From Pseudisothecium myosuroides (Eukaryota; Streptophyta; Bryopsida; Hypnales; Lembophyllaceae), in NCBI GenBank assembly GCA_951799445.1, contig OX637288.1:10728501-10792500 (forward strand): a DNA stretch of 64,000 bases, given 5' to 3'. The position numbers and the translations under genes are program-made. The notes under the pieces were generated by a model. It did no database searches, was not told where the DNA came from, and worked only from the letters and a program-made list of their open reading frames with translations. Below, in pieces: positions 36,493 through 47,700 of this stretch (position 1 is its first letter; every line of letters starts with the position of its first letter).

Positions 36493-37845
36493 TCATTTCT
36501 CCGGATTCTCCGTTCCAGCAGAGTGACCGTAGTTGAGTGCGGTCTGCTCCCTGGGAAGAATCTGAACTTGCTTGTAAACCGGTCGCGGTTGTACTGGTTT
36601 TGGACATTGATCCTCTGGATGTCCATACTCCTGGCAATTCTGGCATGGAAGGACCCGTGGTGCACCTTGTGCTACTCCCTTGTTAAGACAGTTATTGGCA
36701 TAGTGTCCCGGTCCTCCACAACCATAACAAATCACCACTTGTCTATCCGGATACGCTCGCATCGGTTGCTGCATCATGACGCCTTGACTAGGACCGGGTA
36801 GGAAATTCCGGTTCAGCATATTGGAGCGGATCGGAACAGCAATCCCTTTCCCTCTCCCATAAGTCGGCTGAATCTGGTAAACTTCCTCTTCTTCCTCAGG
36901 TGCCATGGTGTAGTACACCTCCTCTTCTTCAGGATACACGAAGTGAACATGCTTCGGGTTGGTTCTTTGGCACTCGCTCGGGTAATGACCCGGTTCGCCA
37001 CACCTTCCGCACCAGACGTTGGATCGGGAAGTTGGGACAATCCGTCTTGGTCTCCGGTTCTCTGCGATGTTGACCTTGATCGCCTCCAAAGTGTCTTGGA
37101 GTTTCTTGATTGCCTTCTTAGAATCCGTCTCCTCTGCCTTCACTTTCACAACGGTCTTTCGACTCTGCCCCTTCTTAGACGAACGTCGGGGAGGTGAAAC
37201 ACTCCGTTCCGTATCCGAACTGGATGAACTCCGATCGGAAACTTCCGATCCGGTCGACTCAGAAGTGCTTTCCGAGTCTGAGACCTTCTTTCGATGCTTC
37301 GATTTCCGGTCAATTTTCTTGCCCTTCCCTCTGGCTTGCTCTTCGCTTTGTTTGAGGGACTTCCGGAGTGACTGCGCTGAATTCTCGTAATTGGTTGCAG
37401 CATCCATGGCCTCTCTGAGCGTTCTTGGGCGCGTTTGTCGGATCAGGAATCCCATTGACTCGGGTAATCCGGCAACGTACCACTCCACCTTCAAACTAGG
37501 AGCAATCTCAGTGGTTAACTTCTGCATGAGAGCTTTCACTCTCTGCCCGTACCTTCGCACGGATTCGGACGATTTCATCGTCAATGTACTCAGCCGGCCC
37601 AAAGCTCTGGCTTCTCCACCAACTTCCCGGAAAGCTTGCAAAAAGTCCGTTCTCAGCTGATCCCAGTTATTCCGGATCAGATCCGGAACATCTTGGTACC
37701 ATTTGAGAGCTTCTCCCTTCAGCAATCCTTGAAAGATTCTTCGCTGGGCCGCCTCATTCTCTTGGTTGGCGAGTGCGGTCGATTCAAACTCGCACAGCCA
37801 TTCGTCCGCATCTTGGCTACCGTCGCCCTTGTAACGTTTGTACAA
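36493..37845 (-). pseudogene. gag: gag, 5'-truncated, with three zinc knuckles
   Basis: Capsid-like Gag region (DADEWLCEFESTALANQENE, GEALKWYQDVPDL, LRTDFLQAFREVGGEARALG), then a Ser/Arg-rich linker and three CCHC knuckles: CGRCGEPGHYPSEC, CYGCGGPGHYANNC and CQNCQEYGHPEDQC. These bind element RNA during particle assembly. Gag similarity fades upstream of YKRYKGDG at about 37,845. The open frame runs on to 37,893, but its first 17 codons are GC-array sequence, so the natural N-terminus is lost. The frame ends in TGA at 36,493-36,495, and pol follows in the same frame after a second TGA at 36,445-36,447. This suggests a former single gag-pol frame or readthrough. Confidence 0.8.
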
Positions 37846-37859
37846 GGGTTGTCTATCCG

Positions 37860-38126
37860 GACGTGACGTGGGCTTTTCACGTCCGGATGTCATGACACGT
37901 CCGTCCTGACGCGTCCTGACGCGTCAGGACCCGTCGCCAATGCTGACGGGACCGTCGACGGCGCGGATGAAGTCTGTCCAGGCCGTCGTTGGACGGGCAA
38001 CCATCTCCTGGACGGACAGGCCGACGCTGGACGGGAGACCGTCTCCTGGACGGACAGGCCGACGCTGGACGGGAGACCGTCGCCAGGACGGACAGGCCGA
38101 CGCTGGACGGATGTCCGTCGCGTCAG
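37860..38126 (+). repeat. GC-rich array 1 (38-bp tandem units)
   Basis: Three units start at 38,005, 38,043 and 38,081, each containing CTGGACGGACAGGCCGACG. They are preceded by GACGCGTCCTGACGCGTCAG palindromic repeats. The array ends about 65 bp before the TATA-like box and about 290 bp before the ATG of the transposase gene. The likely role is a transposase-binding subterminal region combined with an upstream promoter element. Confidence 0.7.
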
Positions 38127-38191
38127 AATGTTCGTCTACCTGGGTTATTTTAGGGTTTCGGATTTAGGGTTTTAGGAGCGGCTTCATGGTG

Positions 38192-38198
38192 TATATTT
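38192..38198 (+). promoter_or_regulatory. TATA-like box of the hAT transposase gene
   Basis: TATATTT within GGTGTATATTTAGGAC, between array 1 and the coding frame. A splice-acceptor-like TTTTTATGCAG ends at about 38,388, just before the ATG, so a 5'-UTR intron is likely. Confidence 0.4.
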
Positions 38199-38417
38199 AG
38201 GACTTACGCCTATTCAAGATTACTTTTCCTTGCTGATTTTGCCTCTTGTGACTTGGTTGGAGTACAACCATTGCTCTAGAGCGAAGTCCAAGAAGAGTGT
38301 GATGTGGTGGCACTTGTTGTGAGAGCAACAAGTGTTGTTTCTACATCACATTTCAAACAGAATACTAATCTTATTGTTTTTTATGCAGGTGGAGGTGGAG
38401 GAGAACATATAAGAGCG

Positions 38418-41400
38418 ATGGGAGGAGGAAGGTCACATTGGGAACCTTGGTACACCCTAAGATCGGATGGAAAAGTTTCATGCAAATTTTGCCAAACTTT
38501 GTTAAGTTATCGAAAGGATCGATTGCTTTTCCATTTGGGATACAGACGAAATGACAACCTCCCTGGAGTGAGAGCGTGCAACAAAGCCAGTGCAGCTGTG
38601 AAAGTGGTGTTTTTTAATTGTGGAGGAAATATACCTGCAGTCGCTTCGGATGGAACTGTAGGCGACGTGGAAGTGACATCACCATCAACGATACAACCAA
38701 GTGCAGTACGTGGTGAGCAACAACGTGATGCCTCAGTTTCAGCAAATGAGGGAGGGGAAAACACTGGAGGCCAAAGCTCTCAAGTACGATCATCGGAGGC
38801 ACCCAACCCTAGTTCGACCCACAATCGATCGATGAGGCAATTGTCTGTACAAGAAGGAATGAACACATCAAATAAGCAAGTACTTGACAAGAAGTGGGCT
38901 AGATTTTTCTATGAAGCCAATATACCATTCAATGTAGCGAGGAACCCTGCTTTTTTGGATGCAGTGAAATCAACATCTAAATCGAGAGTTGCCTACAAAC
39001 CTCCAGCTTACCATGCACTTCGTACAAAGCTCATGAAATCCACAAAAGACGAAGTGGCTGCAACGGTAGCAGAGAAGACAAGGGCATCAATCCACAAATA
39101 CGGCGTGACAATATGCTCTGATGGATGGGACAATGTCACACATCGACCATTGATGAATGTCATGTTGGCATGTACAAGTGGAGAGGTATTTCTTGGATCA
39201 ATAGACACAACAGGCGAATGCAAAGATGCTACTTACGTGGCTAATTGTGTGGGTAATTACATTGACGAGGTAGGGGCACAGAATGTGGTACAAGTTTGTA
39301 CAGACAATGCAGCAAACATGTTGGCCGCTGGCACTTTGTTACTTGGTCAATTTCCACACATATATTTTCAAGGTTGTTCAGCACATGCACTTGATCTTCT
39401 ACTTGAAGATTGGGGAAAGCAAGACTGGATAACAAGTATGGTCAAGAAGGCAAAGACAATTGTGAAATACATTCGCATGCATCACATGCCACTTGCAATT
39501 TTTCGACGACATTCTCCAAATCAAATTTTGAAAAATCCCGTTGAGACACGTTTTGCGACCACATTCCTCATGATTGAGCGTTTGGTGGAGGTGAGGCAAG
39601 CGGTGGAATCGACAGTCCATGATGCGCAGTGGAATGAGTACACAAGGAAATTGACATCACGTCAAAAGCAAGAAAAGGCTAACAATGTGCGACGATATGT
39701 GCGAACAGATGAATTTTGGAGGAAATGTTTGAACTTTGTGCACATGGTAGAGCCCGTCTTGGTTGCTCTTCGAGAGTTTGATGGCAAGCACCCGTGCATG
39801 GCCAAGGCATGGCTTGTGATGAAGAACGTGGAAAAGCATGTTTTATCTTTGAAAGATCCACCATTTTCATTGGAACCACGGTATGAAGTTCCCGCCGTCG
39901 ATGCCTTCTACGATCGGTGGAACATGCTTAGGACAGATTTGCATTACGCAGGGGCTTTATTGAATCCCTTTTTACTTGATGAAGTCATGCTAATGGATGA
40001 CGATGAGGCAAGAGAAGCCATATTGAGAGTATTGCGCCAATTGACAATTGGAGATCAAGCATTTGCTTCTGCTTTGTCTGAGTACCAAGCATTTCGAGAT
40101 CGTCGAGGCATCTTTGGTGGACTTCCTGATGTACACACCTTAAATTTGGAGCCTCACGAATGGTGGGACCTTCTCGGAGCCGGTGCTCGTATACTTTCAC
40201 CGATTGCCAAAAAGATCCTCGCACAAGTGTGTTCTGCATCGTCGTGTGAACGCAATTGGAGCATGTATTCGTTTGTGCACAACAAATCCCGCAACAGATT
40301 GACATCGAAGCGTGCTGAGGAATTGGTTTACATTTATACCAATTCCAAGACTTTTAGAGAAAGGGCTGCAGCAAATCCGACAAGGTGGTACACCGAGAAT
40401 ATGATGTCAGAAGATTCCATGACAGATGAGTCTGATGGTTTAGACCGTGGTTCGGTTCTCTTTGACCCCGATGATGATGATTCAAATGATGGTTCCAATA
40501 ATGGCGATGACCCACCAAACGACAGATTTGGTGGGATGAGAAGAGTGGATCCTCTAATTGATGCATCCGTATTTGACTTTCAAGAAGAGGATAATAACAA
40601 CAATGACCACGAGGGACATGAAAGAAGTCCACCACAAATGCCACAAACGTGGAATGCTGGGCCAAGTGGGGGAAATACGAATGAGGACGTTGTGGCACCG
40701 AGACCACTATGTCCAAACCCTACAGATGTACAAGTTGATGCCACTACAGAAAGAGATGGTACTGACGTTGAAAGAGGACGTGAACAAGACGTAGTAGTAC
40801 CACAGGCATTGCCTATGAGGAGCACCCATGGAGAAGGATCCCCTCATGGTGGAGAATCGGATATGCCCCCTCCAAATCAAGTCTCGGATGCACTACAACG
40901 TCAAATGCCAGTACTGGATAATCCACGAACCCAAAGTGCATCAAGGCCGTCGACTTCCGAAGTTCGTCCCCGCGAACCAACTTCATCGATAGGTACACGA
41001 TTGGCTAGTATTGTCCAAACTTTGAATATGTCTGAGCGGACGACTCCAAACCAGACTTCAGTGCGCCCTCCCACCTGTCCAAATACTCGATCTAAGCGTC
41101 CACGACAAGAAGGTACTACTGGTGAAAGAAGGAGTCTCAGAACTCGTAGAAGGATGAGGAGGGAAGAAGCAGCAACCCAGCCTTTTGCAAGAGAAGTTAT
41201 TGTAGGAGCACCCAATACAGATGGTCTTCTAGATGCAACGGGCCAACGACCTCTTCGGACAATGTCTTCTACAGTTCGTCCACAGCGAAACCGCAATTCA
41301 AATGCGTCCAGCAAAAGTGGTAGTGCAACATCTAATGATGATGGTGAATCCATCGGTGGTAGTATAGGTGAAGATGGTGAGGTTCCAAGAGATAGTGATT

Positions 41401-41510
41401 ACAGGGCGCCTCGACTAGGTCCACTTGCGGGAGCTGGTGGTAACCAACAAAATCAAGGAGAAGCAAATGCAAACACTTCTGTGCATAATCTTAGGCATGG
41501 AAGACGTTGA
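38418..41510 (+). CDS. hAT-family transposase with BED-type zinc finger, intact
   Basis: 1,030 residues from ATG 38,418 (MGGGRSHWEPW); the frame is also open for 38 codons upstream without an ATG. Residues about 8-45 form a BED-like finger (CKFCQTLLSYRKDRLLFHLG). The DUF659/RNase H-like transposase core spans about 155-420, with catalytic-type aspartates in ICSDGWDN (about 235) and CTDNAANM (about 294), followed by CSAHALDLLLEDWG. The C-terminal hAT dimerisation region is at about 585-640 (ASSCERNWSMYSFVHNKSRN, then RLTSKRAEELVYIY). Residues 660-1030 are an unusual long, hydrophilic, Asp/Asn- and Arg-rich tail with no known domain. hAT transposases cut and paste DNA and usually make 8-bp target duplications. 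No stop or frameshift is present. The gene has GC array 1 upstream and converges on the kinase gene. Confidence 0.9.
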   Translation: MGGGRSHWEPWYTLRSDGKVSCKFCQTLLSYRKDRLLFHLGYRRNDNLPGVRACNKASAAVKVVFFNCGGNIPAVASDGTVGDVEVTSPSTIQPSAVRGEQQRDASVSANEGGENTGGQSSQVRSSEAPNPSSTHNRSMRQLSVQEGMNTSNKQVLDKKWARFFYEANIPFNVARNPAFLDAVKSTSKSRVAYKPPAYHALRTKLMKSTKDEVAATVAEKTRASIHKYGVTICSDGWDNVTHRPLMNVMLACTSGEVFLGSIDTTGECKDATYVANCVGNYIDEVGAQNVVQVCTDNAANMLAAGTLLLGQFPHIYFQGCSAHALDLLLEDWGKQDWITSMVKKAKTIVKYIRMHHMPLAIFRRHSPNQILKNPVETRFATTFLMIERLVEVRQAVESTVHDAQWNEYTRKLTSRQKQEKANNVRRYVRTDEFWRKCLNFVHMVEPVLVALREFDGKHPCMAKAWLVMKNVEKHVLSLKDPPFSLEPRYEVPAVDAFYDRWNMLRTDLHYAGALLNPFLLDEVMLMDDDEAREAILRVLRQLTIGDQAFASALSEYQAFRDRRGIFGGLPDVHTLNLEPHEWWDLLGAGARILSPIAKKILAQVCSASSCERNWSMYSFVHNKSRNRLTSKRAEELVYIYTNSKTFRERAAANPTRWYTENMMSEDSMTDESDGLDRGSVLFDPDDDDSNDGSNNGDDPPNDRFGGMRRVDPLIDASVFDFQEEDNNNNDHEGHERSPPQMPQTWNAGPSGGNTNEDVVAPRPLCPNPTDVQVDATTERDGTDVERGREQDVVVPQALPMRSTHGEGSPHGGESDMPPPNQVSDALQRQMPVLDNPRTQSASRPSTSEVRPREPTSSIGTRLASIVQTLNMSERTTPNQTSVRPPTCPNTRSKRPRQEGTTGERRSLRTRRRMRREEAATQPFAREVIVGAPNTDGLLDATGQRPLRTMSSTVRPQRNRNSNASSKSGSATSNDDGESIGGSIGEDGEVPRDSDYRAPRLGPLAGAGGNQQNQGEANANTSVHNLRHGRR

Positions 41511-41779
41511 GTATTTTGAAAAAGACCAGAGTGTCTTCATGTTTCCAAATGGCAATTGGCAAATGCAATGGTTTTTCATTTTTTCCGATTTTGAGGCTCA
41601 ATGCCTTGCATATTGTATTCGGCATTAATAAATATTACATTTCTTCCTTTCATTCTCGTGAAGGATACGATTTGGCAATTTGTACCCTTCAATGTATATA
41701 TAAAACATACCTTTAGGAATGGTAATTGCCCGTCTTTCGGTCTTTGGAATTTTTGTGTTTTGATTCCATCTCGGAACTA

Positions 41780-42255
41780 TTAACCCCTAAAATGTCAACT
41801 CCCAAGATCATTAGACTATCAAAAAAACACTCAAAATTGTCATTTCTGCTACATTTGCCTCAAATTACAAAAAAATTGTTTTTTACAAAAGCTAACCGTA
41901 AGATCTCGTATTTCAATACTTCACTTGTTTTTTTACCATGTAGTAAAATTTTCATAAGGAGTTGTAAGGATGGATTGAAAGATATTAGCGTTTGAAGTTG
42001 GAACAAAAGGTTTTTGGAATGCTGTCTTTGCAATTTTAGATTCATTTTGACCGCAATTTGCAAAAAAATTTGTCACTATTCAATTTGAATTTAAAAATTT
42101 TTATATTCAAGAATTGAGTTGAAAATATAGGAAAAACGTTGGGAGATAAATATACTTGATTTTCATCATTTACAAAAATTGCGCAATAGAAGTGTAACAT
42201 TGTCAACTCAACTGTAGGAATAGGCATGAGATTGAATAGAGCCTAAGAGCCTTAA
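41780..42255. mobile_element. Degraded TTAA-flanked TIR element
   Basis: Left end TTAA then CCCCTAAAATGTC. The interior resembles the left half of the element at 42,485, for example CACTCAAAATTGTCATTTCTG. The right end near TTAA 42,252 is not convincingly inverted. Confidence 0.4.
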
Positions 42256-42484
42256 ATTATTAATTATGTAGTTATAGAATAAAAAATGGTCAAGCCAGGC
42301 CAAACCAACAAGTGTACTATTCTAACAAATAATCTACACCTCATGCGTCATGCTGTCATGATGTTATTTTCTTGCAAAAATAGTAGAAAGATGAATTAAA
42401 AAAAGACTTCAAAGTGTCATTGAAGTACAAATTCAATATTCCATAACTACCGTCAAACTAAAACTCCTCATTACTTTCATCTCA

Positions 42485-43418
42485 TTAATCCCTAAAGGAC
42501 TAAGGCATTTCTTCCGTCAAAAGACACTCAAAACTGCCATTTCTATTGCAAAGAGAAAAAAACTTTAGAAATTGTTGTTTTTTGCATATCTAACCATAGG
42601 ATCTTCTACTAGACTAGTACAAGAATATGTGGAAGAAATTTCAGAAACTTTCACCAAGTACATTGCAAGATATTTGCATTTAAAGTGAAAAAAACAAAAA
42701 AATTTGCACCTTGTTCAACTAGACTTTTTGGCTTTGAATCTTTCTAACTTAATATTTTTGCACTACACATGAGATTTTCATAATATTTTATGTTGAATAG
42801 TTGAGTTGAGAATCTAAGAAAAAAAAATTAGGAAAAAAACACTTAATTTTCATTCATTAAAAAATTGTTACGTAATAGTAGGTTCAAGATTGAAAGAAAC
42901 ACTATATTATTAATAGCTTTAAGAGGAAATTGAAACACAATAATCCCAATGGCTAGATTATTCTAATATGCAAACTAAACCCTATCTAACAATTTTTTGG
43001 GAAAAATTGTTAAAATTGCATTCAAAAATGAGTTCTATAAGTTATTTTTTCAAGAAGATGCTTAGATTGCCCGAAAAACTATGATTGTCCATAACTTTCT
43101 CATATTTAGTCCAATTAGAATGAATCAAAGCTTCACATGTAGGCAAAAATATAATCTCTTAGAAAAAAAATATTTTAAAAAATATTTTGAGTTTTTGTGA
43201 TTTTTTTTGTGCTGCCCGCCAAAATCTAATTTTGCTTCACCTCCCTGTAATTTTTGCTTCCAGGCACCAATTGAAATAAAATTTATATGTCCACAAAGCT
43301 CTTGCACAATTGCAGAACCTCAAAAAATCCCAAAAAATTTCTCTAAGAATTAAAGCTACAGGAACCCGCCTGGACCCAAATTGTCCCCCGTAGGGACAGA
43401 CGGTCCTTTAGGGGTTAA
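42485..43418 (+). mobile_element. TTAA-flanked TIR element, 0.93 kb
   Basis: TTAA then TCCCTAAAGGAC at the left, GTCCTTTAGGGG then TTAA at the right. It is an inverted, full-length relative of 52,631-53,564. No coding region. Confidence 0.75.
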
Positions 43419-43838
43419 TCAAACATGGAGTGACTCAAAAATTTAAAGGGATTTTGGATGGAAAAAAGGTAGTAGGACTTTAGAGCTTGAAGTCTCTAAT
43501 TTCAAATTATATTTGGTAGTCTACATGACCACATCAAATCATCAATTCATTCAGTACCCACTATTGTATAAATGTTTGGAATTAGGATTTGTAGACAACA
43601 CAAACCAAGTAGCGCAAGACCATTCATTTACAAAAAACTTGCAAGGAACGGAACAAAGATTACACTCATTGTTTAGATAAAAGAAGTTTATATTAAAAAG
43701 AAATTTGTACAAAATGGATTGAGGCCACAAAGTGTGCTACAATGCTACGGATGTCCTCAAGCCTACACTATAAGACCTGCTTGTGCTAAGTAAACACTAA
43801 TTTTGCAACTATAATAATATATATTAATATTGTTTTCT

Positions 43839-45503
43839 CTAATCTTCATTTCTTGCCTGTTGGTCTTCAAGTTCTTGTTCTTTGCATGCCTCGCGGTAGC
43901 AATCCATGGGTGGTATCCAAAACGTTGGAGCACCACTTAATCGTTGCACGGCATATGTCACCGAGCGTCGTTGTAGTGGCTCCACCTTGCACAATTCGCC
44001 TAGTGTTGCTTGAAATGTACCAAATGCCGTATGGTCCGGAATCATCTCTACATTTCCGTGATCCTTTTTCCATACCTTCATAGCCAATTTTCCTATGGAG
44101 TATCCGTCCGTGTGTATACTAACACACGGTGGCTTCACCATGCGACTTGGAGATGTTGAAGTTCCGGTCTGTCCAGTCAAGTACATCAACTCAGGAGCCA
44201 CCCACCAACGTTTAGATCGAGTGGTCTGCAATGCCCGTGAACAATCAAATTGGTACAGAGAAGGTGTTTCTTCATTGATGCGGCTACCCATTCCCCAATC
44301 ACATAGACCAATCCATATAGTTCTTCCATCATCATTTGGAAAGTGAAGCATAATGTTCTCGGGTGTGATATCGTTGTGGAGTACAGAACACTGTTGCACT
44401 GCATCCACAATGCAGATCAACGCCCACGCAAGTTCGGTGCGCTTGCGCCTATACGCCATGAGTCGTTTGGCTTCTTGCATTGTTTGTGCAGTTGCATAGT
44501 AAGCCAGCTCCCCGATTTCATCCGGATCTCGATTCTTCTCATCAAGAGTAAACATGGCGCCGAGAGTACCTCCATTCTACCATTGAGAATAGCATTCCAT
44601 GGTCATGTCATTTATAGCAAAGAATTTAATGACCCCTGGATGATTGCATGGACAAGCCAGTGCCTCGATGGACAACTTTTCCCTTGACTTCTTCAATTGA
44701 CCAACGTCCAAGGCTGACTTCCCAGCTAATACCATCTTCTCGGGAACATATTTTGAGTTTTGAAGACAAACCTTGCGCACCCTGCCGTGGCCCCCTCGTT
44801 TGCTATGGCCGGACAAAGGAACCACCACCACTCCTCTTTCTAGGAAAACCACTCCTCCCGCAGCCACTTGATCGAAGGCCAAGTTATGACTTTGTTGAAA
44901 CCACGGAGCTGAACGAACGTTGTGTGAAGACAGTGGTCGCATTGCATCATGCCACCAATACACCTTCTTGTGCAACAAATTCAAAGCTTGTTGTTTGGGC
45001 GGCACAGTCCTTTGAAAGCCTTTAATGTGTTCAGCAACTTGGGCAATGTTGAAGACACACGTTGAAACTTGTGAATCCAACCAATGTTTGAATGATTCCT
45101 TTGTGCGGTCTTCCAACCACTCATCCTTGCTCATTGCTGTCCAAAATAAGTGGCGGAACTTGTTTTTAATGGCATCCACTCCCTTGGATCCGCGTGAGAC
45201 ATATGTTGTGTTCAATTGCGCAATCGTATATTGATCCAAAAAATCCAATGCCACTTCATGCAATTTTCTCGTTGCTACCTTCCTTGGCCACTTTTCTGGA
45301 TTTGCGGACTTGTGCCTGTTTCGTTGCTTTTTCTTTGCCTTCGAAGACTCTCCAGCAGCCACAGACTCTCCACCAACCATAGCATTGACCCCTTCTGCAA
45401 CTACGGCCTCTGAAACGCAATCCGTTGATTCAAAATCATGTTCATCTCCAACGCCTGTAAACCAGGCATCAACCTTCCTCTTCGAGAAATCGCGACCAGC
45501 CAT
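43839..45503 (-). pseudogene. Serine/threonine-type protein kinase gene with one in-frame TAG
   Basis: The frame is open from ATG 45,503 (MAGRDFSKRKVDAW) to 43,839, except for TAG at 44,577-44,579. The total is 554 codons. The N-terminal 200 residues form an unrecognised domain (LDFLDQYTIAQLNTTYVSRG, WYWHDAMRPL-like) after a basic stretch. The kinase domain follows: a glycine loop GHSKRGGHGRVRKV, a candidate beta-3 Lys in AGKSAL, an alpha-C Glu in SIEAL, a catalytic loop HNDITPENIML (HND for HRD), CDWGMG (DWG for DFG), VAPEL and DGYSIG. The TAG sits in the hinge, directly before NGGTLGAM. It is therefore a recent nonsense change, a recoding site or a sequencing error. The gene sits head-in towards the hAT gene and has GC array 2 right behind its TATA box, suggesting a cargo gene of that element. 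Confidence 0.75.
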
Positions 45504-45698
45504 CGAGACAGAAACAGATTATCAAAATGAAAGGAATTAGGGTTTCAGGTTCCACAATGTGAAAAACCGCCCCCCTTATTCCTCAAACCAGCCTCAATCC
45601 AAGCGCCCGCGCTCCCAAGCAAGGACTGCAACCAATCCAGGACAAGAGAGCACCGTCAGAGCAGGAGAGACTGGTGCGGAACTTAATGAAAAGGCGGG

Positions 45699-45705
45699 TT
45701 ATATA
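45699..45705 (-). promoter_or_regulatory. TATA box of the kinase gene
   Basis: Minus strand GGGTATATAACCC, about 200 bp before the ATG and only about 10 bp from GC array 2. The spacing of array, TATA and start resembles that of the RING and hAT genes. Confidence 0.5.
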
Positions 45706-45714
45706 CCCATTTGC

Positions 45715-45814
45715 GGGGACGGACAGGCCGTCGGGGGGACGGGCAGGCCGTCGAGGGGACGGACATTCCGTCTCCAGGACGGGAAGGCCGTCGAGCGGGC
45801 CGTCCCCAACACTG
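45715..45814 (+). repeat. GC-rich array 2 (about 21-bp units)
   Basis: Four units of GGACGGrCAGGCCGTCGAGGG type, then GGGCCGTCCCCAACACTG. Each unit is itself quasi-palindromic (GACGG-N5-CCGTC). The terminal part reads CAGTGTTGGGG on the minus strand, like a hAT end. Confidence 0.7.
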
Positions 45815-47663
45815 CTGGAAGTCGCATGCAGGCTTAAATGCTGAATCCTTGTTCGTAGAATTATTCATTTACCTCGTTTGCCACTCTCGGACTTGTCAGG
45901 GGTTTGAATTTTGAAATACTACAGTACTCTACGGTGGCGGGAATTTCTGGAGTGCTAATTCAGTGTTCTTGTTTGTTTCAATTACAGGACAAATAAATGC
46001 CAAACAAATTAATACTTTTATTAACAAAAAGCCACCAAATCATGCACTCTACAATTTTTTTAGTAACAACCTTAAAATATATAAAATACTTGTGGACTAC
46101 ATGATGCGGTAACCCTTTCATAAGATATGGAATCCCTTCTAAATTTTTTTTTTTCTCTTAACCCAATCCTCTCTTATTTGCAAAAGTTACATACTTACAT
46201 AAACTTCCCCAATATCAAATAGTGAATAGTCACAAAAAATTGCAACAAAAAGGAGGGTTTAGGGTTTAGGGCTTACTTTGAAGCATAAGTTGGAGTGGAA
46301 ACTAGAGTAGATGACATCAATTTTTGAGTTGGGATCAAAAGTGCAAAATGCGGTTGAACCGTTGAAATGTAGACTTTGAATTAAAAAATTTATAGGTTGA
46401 GGAATTAAATTTAAAGTTTCAACTTTTAAAAACCATAATGAAGACACCCTAAACTTTAGCACAATGTCTTTAGAACATTCTGAACTCTGAAATATAGATA
46501 GGTTGAAAATTCAACAAAACACTATATTTCAGGATGCATTTACATGAAAGGATGGAATTGAAATACAATAATCCCAAAGGTGAAATTCATCTACGAGGAA
46601 TTTGAAGATTTAGTTGCATTCAAAATTGAGCCCTACAAAGAACTTTAAGGGTTAAGAGATGCTTTGATTGCTAGAACACATGCATTGCCAACAACTTTCT
46701 TGGCAATGGGTGCAAATAAAATGCATCAAATGTTTGGATGTACATAAAAATATAGTAGTCTAGGACCCCAATTAAGAAGTTTTGTGTTTGACCTTGGATG
46801 ATTTTTTCCTATGTTTGTTCTTTTATGTACGTGCAAGTGTGCAACTGAATAGAATTCCATTCTAAATGAGAAGTAAGATTGACTTTAAGCTTCTTAATGT
46901 CATTTTATATAGGGCCCCTAAATAGTACACTCTACAAAAAAAAAACTGATTTTAAGTGTGTTAGAACAAACACCCTTAAAATCATGCATTCCGCGATGAC
47001 GGCAATGTTGTATTGGATTTTAAGGGTCTTAGAACAAATTGAAATAAAATCATGCACTGCACCGATTATTTATTTGTTTTAAGGGTGCATAAATTTAAAA
47101 AAATTGCAAAGTGCATGATTTGGGGACCCTTTGTTTTAATAGTAGTGGTTTCAAAAAAATGGATCAAGGAAATCCAAAAATTATTACGTTTCATTTTGAT
47201 GCCTAAACCCAAAATTGTGAACTGAGTATATTAACTCTACATTTTTGTGATTTATATGTTTTTCCTGATAGTTTATAAATTATAATGCAACGATCCATTA
47301 AGTGCTATAGTTTTTTCTTATGGATTGATTATTATGTAATACCTTATGTTTAACCTCTAAAGTCCCATGGCCTCTTTTCCATTCTAAACCACTCAAATCC
47401 GCCATTTTTACCGCTAATATAGAAAAAAAAAATTGGAATTTCTAATAGTAGGATCTTGTACAAGAATAGTGTAGGAATGTGTTCCAGAAATTTCACAAAC
47501 TTTGACTATATAAACAACTATATACATGCGTTTAATGCCTAAAGTCACATTGTCCCTATGGGGGACAACATGGATTTTGGACAGGCTCATAAATTTTTTG
47601 AAACTTTCTAATAAGATAGAAAAACTTACAAGCTTTCCCGGAATATATTTTTTAATTTAGTTG

Positions 47664-47700
47664 GTTTAGGGTTTAGGGTTTAGGGTTTAGAGGTTAGGGT
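47664..47700 (+). repeat. Interstitial telomere-like TTTAGGG tract
   Basis: Three full TTTAGGG units followed by a degenerate TTAGAGGTTAGGG. Plant-type telomere repeat on the plus strand. Confidence 0.75.

Larger units (their letters stand above)
25584..37845 (-). mobile_element. Ty3/gypsy-type LTR retrotransposon, 5'-truncated, with nested solo LTR
   Basis: On the minus strand the order is gag (37.8-36.5 kb), pol with PR-RT-RNaseH-IN (36.4-32.6 kb), polypurine tract (32.57 kb) and 3' LTR (32,563-25,584). Integrase downstream of RT and RNase H is the Ty3/gypsy order. The 3' LTR is split by a later solo LTR of the same family at 28,551-32,040. The 5' LTR, primer-binding site and start of gag are missing. 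The gag frame stops resembling gag at about 37,845, where the GC-rich region of the hAT-like element begins. The sequence left of the LTR is the interrupted coding fragment; the 5-mer there is GGTAT. Confidence 0.85.
37845..45814. mobile_element. Candidate hAT-type composite element carrying a kinase gene
   Basis: The left end (CAAGGGTTGTC at 37,843-37,853) cuts into the retroelement gag. The right end, read inwards on the minus strand, is CAGTGTTGGGGACGG, ending at 45,814. Both have the CAG-N-GTTG style of hAT termini, and both are followed by GC-rich GGACGG arrays. Inside are a transposase gene (plus) and a kinase gene (minus), converging. No 8-bp target duplication was found (left flank CGTTTGTA, right flank CTGGAAGT), so the exact limits are not proven. 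An alternative is one larger element reaching 55,892. Confidence 0.4.

Noticed and set aside
37846..37893. First 17 codons of the gag frame as the real Gag N-terminus
   Set aside because: This stretch is GC-array sequence (CGTCACG, CGTCCGG) and lies beyond the point where Gag similarity ends.
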